From: Spodoptera frugiperda
Lineage: Eukaryota > Arthropoda > Insecta > Lepidoptera > Noctuidae
Reading direction: 5' to 3'
Assembly (NCBI RefSeq): GCF_023101765.2
Contig: NC_064212.1
Span: 5,394,001-5,458,000, forward strand
Length of the DNA: 64,000 nucleotides
Both the position numbers and the translations under genes were made by a program. How positions within the stretch are numbered: the first letter of the stretch is position 1; each line of letters opens with the position of its first letter. This document shows, in pieces, positions 42,176 to 54,100 of this stretch. The notes under the pieces were generated by a model, which was not told the origin of the DNA, made no database searches, and worked only from the letters and a program-made list of their open reading frames with translations.

Positions 42176-45100
42176 CTGTGGAGAAAGAATTTAATTTTAA
42201 TATTTCCGCCAACCATCTAACTTGTAGTTATTACACACAACTAATAAAATGATCCAAATTCTTGTTGGAATTATGTTGGGACCAGATTCGTTAATGTCTG
42301 AATGACAATATAATATAAGGTTAATTCAATACCAAATGTGATTTGTCAGCAAACGAGCGAACGGATATTTGATCTGATGGTAAGCAATCGGCACAGCCCC
42401 TGTACACTCGAAACACCAGACGAGTTATAAGTGCGATACCGCGTTTTGGGTTGGGGTTGAAGCAAAATGTAGCACCATCACTACATGGTGTAAAACAAAC
42501 GCTTTTTCTGTCCCTATGTCCCTTTGTATGCTAAAATACTTAAAAATACGCAACGGATTTTGATGCGATCTTTTTTAATAGATACAGTGATTCAAGTGGA
42601 AGGTTTATATGTACAATACAGGCATAATATATCACCGTTGCACCCATGCGAAGCTGGGGCGGGTCGCTAGTATTAACTAAATGAGTAACTTACTTTTCGA
42701 AAGCAGTGTTCATGTCGTTGCATTTACTGGGATGGCAGACGATGGCCAGCTTGCCCTGGTCGGGGTCGAAGAGGGTCGGCAGCCAGCGCGCCGCCGCCGC
42801 GTGGGCCGCCTCCGGCGTCACTGCTGATATCGCTTTCACTAGGTCACTGGAAATATAATCATACATTTTAGAGTTTCTATTAACATAATATCATCACCTT
42901 TGAAGTGGACAGGAAGGAAGTAAAAGATTGTACGTGTGGACATGTCTATTGGTTAAATATTCAATTCAAGACGCTCTAAGCAATAGTTCTGTCACTACAT
43001 CCTTTATAAAATGACAGAGATAGCACGTTTTATAAGTACAACTTAATATTGAGCAGCATTTCATTATTCGGGCGTATATCTGTCAAACGGTAGAGAAGCA
43101 TACACTTGTCTTTACACTTACTCTTGTTATGGGTGCTGTAAGAGCCAACTAGGTGAATTACAAATTTGACTGAGACTGGGCAGCAGCACCTGTCAAGCGT
43201 GGATATTATGCCACACCTCATGAACATCGGGTTGTTGATGATGTGAAATGTGAGGTAGTTGCTCCTACCACTACTTAGTACAAGTTTGCTTTACGTTTAA
43301 AGTTAACAAAACGAGAGCGCGTTCGGCACTCACTTGGCAGTAGTACAGTTTCGTTTACGTAAAAATACCAGACAGATTAACGCCCGAATACTGAAACGCT
43401 ACTCAATTTTAAGTTGTACTTAAATATCGTGCTATCTCTGTCATTTTATAAAGAATTGATAGAGACAGAACTAGACTTGAGAGCGTCTTAAAATTGAGTA
43501 GCGTTTGAGTATTCGGACATAAGCAGCATAGTAAATAAGTTACAACCAACTTACTTGTTGTATGAGGGTGCTTCCCTGTACAAGTAGTACATGAGTGACC
43601 GTTTCACGACGTCCGCGGGACACTTCTCGTTCTCCACCACCTCGAACATCACCGTACTCTTCGCCGACGCGAATAGGTCGTCGTCAAACTTAGCGTCGTT
43701 CAAGTATTCTTCCTGTAAGAATTATAATTAATGATTGTAATGGAAATGTTATTAAAATGTGAAGTCAGATATATTTTTATTGGATTCCATCACTCCATAT
43801 TATGTGCGTGGTGTGAATTAATTACAGGTATAGTTTTAATGCAACAATAGGCTATTTTCTTACTAGTCAAATTCAATACTTTTTCAAAACCTCAAAAACT
43901 ATATTTTCTATTTATTTCGTATGAAATAATGATTTTAGAGAAGTAACTGTTAACCCAATTATTTAATACAGAGCAAAGTTTAATGAAATTACAATAAGTT
44001 CTTACCAAAATGCTCTTAGCTTTGCTGTATGCTGCGACGGCGTTAGTTGCTCTGTACAGGGAGAATATCAGTCTGCCCTCGTTGGGGGACATGCGGATAG
44101 CGTAGCCATACGACAGGCCACAACCACGAATTAGACGCCACATTGGACCCTGGAAGAAAGTGATAGGTATAACTTTTTTTTCTTTTTTTTTATCTGCAAT
44201 CAGTCACTAGACTTTAATCAGATTTCTTGGAGTGTTTATGGATCAGAAAGTTAGTGTCTCACTGTCCATTTAGAACATATGATATCTTTTATAGTTATAA
44301 ATAGCGAGACATCTTTAGTAGTGGGTTCTGTCTCTTTTGTTCTGTGTATCAGATAACTAGAGCTTACGAGTGGTTGGAGTTGAATCTCGTATAATATTTT
44401 ACTGCCACACTCAGAGTCATTTAATGGTTACTTAAAACGTTCCTTAGTAACGATTTTGTATAGAAAACAATTGCTAAGGACTGGGTTGAGTAACCATTAA
44501 ATGACTCTGAGTGTGGCAGTTAGTCTTTTTATTTTAAGCTACCGTTAAAATAAATAGACTAATTTAAAGTTACTATTTTTAAAAGACAGATGTATCTCAG
44601 GTGGACAGGGTTTAAAATGACAAGTATATCTTGATTTTATCTCTGTATGAATTGAACAAAATCCCAATGCCAATGGAATGGAATCTTACCTCGAGCTGCG
44701 TGAAGTAGTTGAGCGCGACCATGAGCGGCGCGACGTGTTGGACGGAGTGTCCGAGCGGGCCGGGGCTCAGCGCCGCCACGCAGCACGACTCCCAGCCGCC
44801 CACGCCCAGCACGAACCCGCCGCCCACTGATGACAGCAGCTCCGCGTCCCAGTACAGCCGGGGACTGGAAACATACAACTTATCATCATCAGTCTGTAAA
44901 TATTCCACTGCTGAGAAAAGATCTCTTCTCACTCGGAGAAGGAAAATTATACAATAATCTATTAATCTACTACCAAAAATGGAATAGTGTTCACTAGTGT
45001 TCAGTCGAGTCTGTTTGTATCTAGTGACAAACACAAAAATGACTGCACGGGTTTTGATGTAGTTTTCGCCAGTGATTCGTGACAAATGGTGATATGTTCA

Positions 45101-48100
45101 TAAAAGTTTGAATACAGATAAAGCAGTCAGTAAGTCTTAGAAAAGAGCAAGTATAAAACAAAACGTGTCAAATTATAAAAACAAAATACAGCAACACTAA
45201 ACTTCTAAAATACTCACACTGAAGGCGTAATTTCATTCTCCCTAGCAAACCTCTTCCAAGGTTCAGTTCTTAGCTTATATCTTTCGAAGTCTGTCGCTAG
45301 ATGGAGCCACGCGTTCTCGGTGATACTCTTGAATGACTTCCTGGCTTCTAGGAGAGCTGACTCGGCGGAGTCTCCACCGGCTGTCAGCTGTTCTATGAGC
45401 TCTTTGAGGAACTTTTGCTGCCTTAGTACTGTGCACCAGTGCAGGTTGCTGTTTTTGCTGTAGACCGAGTCGCGAAGGGCATCGTACATCATCTTGTCGC
45501 CTGATCTTCTTACCTGAGATTACAAAAATAAGAATTTATGTAGAAAGATAGACCCTTATTAATGTGTTTAGGGGCCAAATCTATCAAACAATAGACATAT
45601 TTAGGGACACAGGTACAAATCTGAGTAAACAATCTATCTAATAGGAAATATAATGAAAATAGAGCTAAAGCCTATTTATATTTAGTTAAAACAAAGTTCT
45701 AGAATCAATATCTGTTTCTTCTTTCTATGGGCCGGTTCATATCCGACGGAACATGCGTTGCTTATCGTATAATCATTCGCTTAACGCCAAAATAGACAAA
45801 TGTATAGAAAAACAATTGACCGTTCACACTCAACCGATGATACGCTCGACGTATTTTACGTCAGATATGAACCGAAGGTACAATATTTCTAGACAAACGC
45901 TATATACATAACTACTATTTACCTGCGCAACATCGTTGATTAGCCTCTGTGCGAAGACTAGCAGCCTTTCCTTGGTGATCTCCGCGGCATACAGGATCTC
46001 GTACAAATGGTTCACGACTTCCTCGTAATCTTGAGGTTCACACTGGAAATAAAGATGGAAACTTTAAGATGAATTAATTGCAACCTCACGCCTTTTATAC
46101 CTGAAGGGTAAGGGGTAGGTAGAGGTGCACATTACGGCACTTAATGCCGCTATACATTGTACACCCACTTTCGTGTTATAAGTCCCTGTAATAAGGGGGA
46201 GCCTATTTGCCATTTACTGGGCACCTTAGATTGGATTAGTGCTCAAACCTTCTCCATGTGAGAAGAGGCTTTGGTCAGCAATGGCCACTAATAGGCTGTT
46301 GATGTGATTATATACAAAGTTATTTACATTTTTTATGTATCATAACAATGGCTACAAACTTCATTAATGAATACTAAACAGCAAGATAACACATACTTTT
46401 GTTATCATTGTTATGACATAACTACATCTGCTTAGATCCGGGAACCTTTTTATTATTGTGTTATTATGTAATAGTAACACATGTTATCTAGAAACTTTAA
46501 TTACTGCTCGCCTTTGATAGTGTGTAATATTTTTACAATAATATAACGTAACATTATTACGCTAAGGTAAATAATAATAATTAAGGAGATTATATTGTTA
46601 GGAGGTTTCTATCTCTCTCTACAAGTTCACATGCATATGACCCAGAGCCGAAACAACAATTTCTGGATCACACACTATAATTGCTCCAGGCGGTAATCGA
46701 ACCCGCTACACGTTACGCGGCAGCCGGTTGCCCAGCTACCACGTCAATCGTTCAGTCTATTTATTTACAATTTAATCTATAATGAATCTTACCCTCGTCT
46801 CAATATGGACAAAGTTGCCAAAATGTCCGATAGAGAAGTTTCCAGAACGATCGAAGCCGATGTTATTGCTGAACATGACAGTGAGCTGTTCCGTAGTGGA
46901 GATGACCTCTTCATGGGGGATGAGTGTATCCCCGCGGCGGACTCCGCACTCTGCCAGGCCGTTCATGTGTAGAGGGAGCCACTTGCGCGTCGACTCGTCT
47001 ACTGAGGTCGTGTCGAATATTAGGTTTATCTGTTGATGAAAAGCAGTTTTGTTGGGTTTCACTGTTGATTATAGTTTTTTGAAGTAAGTGTATGTAAATA
47101 GAGTGATTTTAATATGAATACAATGTCATATGTCTGGTAAAAATGTTAATGGTTATTTATTGCAATTTGGTGTCGAAAATTATAAACTCACAACAAATCT
47201 ATAGGAAAATCATAAAAATAATCACTTTACTTTTGGATTTCTTATCCCACATACCTCAAATCTAAAGTATTAATTTACTGAAGAACTTAACACATTCATT
47301 GCCACCATTATTTTTTTGAAGTTACGATATCAAAACCTAATGATTATAGCGATGCCGCCCTATAATCATTAGATTATTGCTAGCAAATTATGTATTGAGA
47401 ATTCCAAAAGGCAATTTTGGCAAATTTTCAAAATATCACTAAAGCATTTACGAGGACACGCTTGGCGTGTCGGCGGCATTGAACGTTTAAATATACTTAC
47501 ATAAACGAAGTTAGTCTTCAAGCTATGTACTCTGGTGTAGATGGGTACTTCCTTGAGGTCGAAGTGCGGGCAGTTCGCGCCGTCCGTGCTCCAAGAGTCG
47601 ATCTTGTGACATTTGAAGTTGCTGGGAGGTACGGGGACTGAGGCTAGAGTGCCCGGGGGAGGGGGGCGCTGTGAAAAAATGGATAAATTTAACTAAAAAT
47701 CCCGGTTTACTCACGTACATTATTGAGGAAAAGCTATATTAGTTTCGAGTCACAGAGCAGCGTGCGCAGACAAGGCAACGTTAATTTAGTATATGTGACA
47801 ATGTAGAGTATAATAAAATACAGATACATTTATTAATTTATTTATTTCCGACCTGAGTATTGAACCTGAAAAGCCATTGCCATTAATGGCGAGATTTAGC
47901 AGTCCTTCTAGAAAAAAACAAAGATTTCGTCATCAATCTTCTTTTTTAACATTTCTGACTAATTACTGCCAAGATATGAAGGTGGTTTGTTCATCTTTAT
48001 ATATTAAAATCAATGGCTGTTCGTTAATCTCGCTAAAACCCGAGAACGGCAGGACCGATTTGGCAAATGTTGGTCTTCAATTGTTTGCGGAAGTCCATGG

Positions 48101-51100
48101 AAGGTTTAAAAGTTAAGTAAAAATGTTTACGAAGTTTGCCGGGTCAGATAATTAAAATATAAGAAAGTCCATGAAAATATTGGCAACAAATAAAATGAAA
48201 TAGGTACAAAATTACCATACATAATATTTACATCGAGTTATGGTTCAACAACAATGACTGTATGATTGCAAGTTATTAGCTTCAATGATGAATTATTAAT
48301 TATTATTCATACATTTGCTTGACGCATGTTTATTTGTATGTTTACTTGGATGATGCCATGCATATAGTCACAGGTAATACGTTTTTTTGTGATTTAATAC
48401 TCAGAACAAGGTTTCCCAAACTATGGGTCGCAAGCGAATTTTTCATGGGCCTTGTCTGTACAAAGATATACTAACCAACTGTTCTGTTTTATTTTTTACA
48501 TTGGTAACGGTTTGATTCCCCGAAGATGGGTCCTGAGTTTGGGAACTTAATTTAGATAGGTTACAGTCCAGACAACTTTGGGAACCACTGACACTGAGTA
48601 TAAATCCGATGTCGATCCGTCTTTCTGTCAGTTGGCACACTATTTCTCAACAAAAAACTTTTGTTAGACCGTTCATGAGCAGCGTCACGGACTCTTGAAT
48701 ATGAGACCCGATGTGACTTGAAACTAGTAGAGCCTTTCTCGAAAAGTTCACATGTAAGATGGTTTCCTACCTCGTTGAAGTCCATAGCTTCCTGTAGCCG
48801 TGCCGCCTTCTGTGCTAGACCTTCTTCTCCAATCTGCTTTCTTTGCTCTTCTATCCTATTCTTCTCTTCTTCTGCCATCCTAGTAAAACATTAAAATCAC
48901 TCACTTATTTTAAGTACAGTGTACCTATATTAAATCATCAAGCTACAATTTATTGTCGAAAGGTTTCGCCCTGCTAAAATAGCTTACGCATCCATAGCAC
49001 GCATCTTGCCATATAATAAACATACACTTAACTGAGTCCGTTTCAACCAGTGCTTAGCTGGTGAAAGCCAAACGTATCTACAGCACCGAAGCGTAGCACA
49101 TCTCTGTTAGAAAAGTACCCTTAACTCGTTAAAAGTGGGGTGACATATCGAAATGCTCGTTTGTCCTTGGAGCATCTAAAAGCGTAAAATTATGTATGTA
49201 AACCTCTTTGCGCGAACTTCAATAAATTCTAAATTCTGGAGCAGCCTAAACTATTTATACATACCTTTAGAACTTGAAACGGGATATTTACCATGTTTAT
49301 TAATATCAGTTCATCCGTGATCATGGATTGCAACAGTGCCGAAATATCGGAAACTCATAGAAATTAATAAACATGGTAAATATCCCGTTTCGAGTTCTAA
49401 AGATATTGTTAGTGACCATGACAGTTTAAAAACTTATATTGATACATACTTGGTCTGCAGTTCGATGCTAGGTGATCCCATAACGGTGACGATGTCCTCA
49501 GTGAAGTACTTGCGAATTAGACCGAGCCAGTACTCCGGAGTCTCTTCTAGTAACGCCGTCAGGTCCGATTGAGGGTTCATGCGGGAGATGAACTGGAATC
49601 AAACGGTTATTATCTCTTATTATTATTTTTTTATAAATGCGACAGTTTATACCAACGGTAAGTACTAATGTGACTTTTTCCGAGTTATTATGTACTTTGT
49701 CAGATTATTTAGACACCACTGACAAACGGTGAAGGAAAACATCGTGAGGAAATTTGGGTTTATAATTTCTAAATATAAGTTTGGAATAGCCAACCCACAT
49801 TGAGCAAGCGTGATGAATAATGCTTATGCTTCATGGCTTAATTTTCTCATCCTTTTTACGATCATAAGATGGAAAGAAGTCGTTAGTCGTTAAGCCATCA
49901 TAAATGCTCATTGTTTCACAAATACACACATTCCGACTTATTACTTCTACTTTTTAATTTCTTTCTTGATAGAACGCAGTCTTTAAGTTTTATGTGTTGT
50001 AACAAATTGTTATGAGAAGCTACATTACTTAAGTTATAAGCAAATCATCTATTGTTCTTTATTACTTAGATTTATATCAATTTATTTTACACTACTGCTT
50101 TATTTTATTGCTCGTTTTATTATTATATATCGTAACAAACAATTTTGTTGTTTTGTTATTGTTTTAAAAATAAAACTAATGAGTATACAAAAAAGTTTCT
50201 TTGGGAAAGTTGTTTGTAATCATGAGTACAATCACGTGTTTAAATATCGTTCACTATACCTAATGCGCTGTAACAAGGTGCGGCTGACAGATGCCAGTAT
50301 GACGTTGACGTCTCTCTTTAGGGATGGACATTAGAAAAATCTTTTTTTATCGCTATCGATACTCGCAGCATACATTTAATTCTCTTTAATTTTTTTATTA
50401 AATGTGTGTGTTATTTAGTTGTGCAGTGTAACTACGTGTATATACTTGTCAAAATAAATATTTTATGACCGAGCCCATTAAATGTAAAAAAAGACACACA
50501 GTTTTACAAAACAACCAAACATACTTACATGGTGTTCACTCTGAGAGTACAGAGCATCTCCGATACAGCGGAACGCCACAGCGTGGTGCGGATCCGACTC
50601 CAGACTAGCGATGGACTCGCGCAACTGTTTGCGCAACAACCTGCGCAAACGCTCCATGTCTATCGCGTCTTCTCCACTGCGCACTGTAGCCAAACACTTC
50701 AGGGCTTCATCCCGCGCCAGCTCCAACTTGTCGATAGGCACGTTATCTAGCTCTATCTTTATTAGAGAAGCTATGTTTTCTGTTAGGTTGTAGGAGATCT
50801 GAAACGAAATTATAATTTATTTAAAACGTGTTAAAATGGGACTACCTTATGTTATCGATAAGTTAAAATCATCGCATACCACTAAACAAGATGGTGGCCA
50901 AACGCCATCCTATTAAGCATAACACTTTACTTTATTTTCATGCTGCATTAATATTTATTTCGGAGACTAAATATGTCCGGTTGGTTTTAATTAAAGGTCA
51001 ATTAACTAACTGGGGTGATTAAAGCATAATAGAAATGTGATACATCGTTGAGGTTACTAAGGAGGCCCAACCCAAAAATCGCATTAAGCACCTTTCGTAT

Positions 51101-54100
51101 TGGGTTTCGTTGATTGCTTACCATTAGGTAATAATCTATCTGTTTACTAAAGAAAAATAGGTATAGAAAGTTAGAAATAAATATCTTACGTCTCCAGCCA
51201 AAGCATCTTCTCTCTCGACGAGGCAGCGCTGCAGCGGCGCAGCGGCTGTGTCACAGAGGTAGCGGAGAAGTATAGCAACCGCTGTCAGGTTCTTCAAGGC
51301 ATCTTCTTCTGTTAGGAGCGGACCGCGCCAGCCGAATATCACCTATAGTAATTAAAATTACTCCAATATACATTTTCAACACCCCTATTCTTACTGTGGA
51401 TGTCATAGAAGCTGACTAAGGGACAAATGACAAAGATTGATCTTTAAGGCTTGAAGAGGAGATCTTGAACCGTAAACCTTGTAACTGTGATCTTAAGCCC
51501 GTTAGTCAAGGGCACAGTGTTTTAGAACGCCCTTGGGGAGGACATTTTTAGCTACTAGCGATATCGATGTAGTTAGTCGCTAACAACACAAATTGCAAAA
51601 GCAAACCCCATGTCAATTATTTTTAGTTTTCGAGAAAATAAATACTAAAGTTGCTAATTCGGAGTGTGGTTTAAATAGGATTTTTTAAAATTTTTCTTTT
51701 ATCTTTAAAATTAGAGCAAAATTTGATATCCGGATTTTATCACATATATTTATGTGTTATTCAAGCTTTACAACACGAAAATTGTAACTAGGTACAAAGA
51801 TAGCAAAAAATCCAATTTTAGTTTCTAATTTTTTTATTGACATAGTTTCCGCACGAAATCTTCATGGTAAATGATAGTTAGCCTTTTGTACTATGTACTT
51901 AAATTAAATCAGCCACATAATCCGTGGTATTGAAAATTATGCAATTGAAAAAAATCCAAGCGCCTTTATTATTACAAATAGCAAAGTCAACAATCAGCAC
52001 TTTGCTTTGTAAATGATACAATAATTTTATCTTGAGAAGTGGATATTTTAGAAGATGGTGCTTAAAATAAATTCTTAGTTAATCTACCATATAGCAAAAG
52101 TCATGTCATAAACAATTAAAAATCGTGTGGTGACTATTACTAGGACCTACGTAATTGAAATACACATTAAAACATGTATATATTAAACATACCTATATGG
52201 TAGATTAAATTTGTAATACCACGGATTATGTGGCTGATTTAATTTAAGTACATAGTACAAAAGGCTAACTTCATTTACCATGAAGATTTCGTGCGGAAAC
52301 TATGTCAATAAAAAAAGCGGAAAAAATAGAAACTAAAATTGGATTTTTTGCAAATATCTTTGTACCTAGTTACAATTCACCGCGCCAGCCGAATATCACC
52401 TAGAGTAATTAAAATCGTCCAAATGTACACATTTTCAATACTCATATTCTTACCGTGGATGTCATAGAAGCTGACTAAGGGGTATATGACAAAGATTGAT
52501 CTTTAAGTCTTGAAGAGAAGATCTTAAACCATAGAACCTTTTAACTGTCAAGTGTGGAGATTGTGGCAAAACTGTTGGATGGCAATGCGTCACATTTACG
52601 AATACGGGTCCGTTTATCGACTGCGCGAGCAAGAAAGAGCACGGAGCCGGTCACATTAAAAAATAAACCTTAATACAAATACGTAATACTCTATTTTCAA
52701 CGTGACAAAAATTTGCTCACCTCTCCGAGCCGGTATGAACGGACCCTAAACAAATTTACTTGGATACCGTAGAGGATCCGATTAATTATCACAAGATATA
52801 TTTACCTGACCACAGTCCTCGGTGTCTGCTGGCCACTGGACCTTCAACTCGCCATATTTGGGTTTGGGAGGGATGGTTTGCCAAGGCTTCACCCATTCTT
52901 CTTGAGGTTCACTGGCTTTCTGCGTACAAAAACGTTATTTTAAAATCGTGGAATAAACTTACTAGGTTGGTGTAAATCAGAATCAAAATCAATAAAGTTT
53001 TGTTGAGTAATAAACGATTTTAATTTTAGTACGGTAACAATCAGAGAGTAACTCTAGAGAAAACAAGATGAATTTAGCTTATCTTTAACGTCACTGAAAT
53101 AGAGACCTTATGTGCAAAGACCACGAAATAGAATTGAATAATTCATGCAACATTATTTCTTCTTTACAATCGAAAGTCGATATGTCTCAAATACTCATTT
53201 CCTGGCTTACAGTCTACGAACAATTTACAATCAACAACGTATCAGCAAAAACTGGCTCAACAACAGACAGGATGACATAAGCATTGAGTCATCTCATGTA
53301 GTTATTATGTATCTTAAGCTTTGCACACAATAGTGCAGTTTGCATTGGAAATTTTATCTCGTTGAAATATCTTAGAAATCTGGCAAAGCGATAGGCTGGA
53401 AAGATGTATGAACTATGGAGCAGACGTGTGTCAACATACTTAAATCTCTCCGCGAATTTTGTAAGACCCGACTAAAGGGTATATCACACTTTAACCGCAC
53501 CGCTCCAACCCAGCAATAAGCTTGCCATTTAAATTTCAACAATAAATCTTATGTAGTATGATATATTCCATAACGTCAATATGAAAATGCTGTAAGCGCG
53601 CGGGCAGCGCGCTGACGGCAAACCGCGTTTTTCAAAGTAAAAAAACACCGTGCTGCGGCTGTATTATATCTGCGGTGCGATCACCCTAAGGCATTCACTG
53701 GACGTCCATTGATAAGCCCGAACCTTTTATACTGCAATGTGACTCCAATCCACTGACCAAGAAGAGTGGTGATTATAGCATACACTCTTTTGTAGAGGAT
53801 GCTCATAAGCCAGCAGTTTTACAGGGTGTCATTTGTCGACAATCGGTGGGCCTTATAATCAGTCCAACCTGAGTTTATGTCGGCGGGGGCGTGTCAGAAA
53901 TCGGAACCTTCATCAACATAATCACATAAATAGATTGGTTAGATTGATATTACCGACCGTTGGCCGATAACAAGGCGATAAGAAGATAACGAAGTTTTCA
54001 CTATCTTGTTCAGTTTATTACCTACAGGTGTGTTACATTGCATTGGTTCCGGTATGTGCAGTTCCTAATTGGCTATTAGAACAAAATTTGTAATATCTGT

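Larger units (their letters stand above)
51343..52805 (-). other. M16 intron 5 with foldback element and copied exon edge
   Basis: Contains, in genomic order: intron sequence next to exon 6 (51343-51510), a foldback element at 51780-52377, a copy of the exon 6 edge at 52379-52555, and a small TIR element at about 52608-52746. Confidence 0.75.

Noticed and set aside
44612..45085. 157-codon minus-strand open frame treated as one gene
   Set aside because: Only 44690-44864 is coding (peptidase exon 14); both ends run over splice sites into introns.
50529..50793. Plus-strand frames over 50529-50793
   Set aside because: Antisense shadows of peptidase exon 7.
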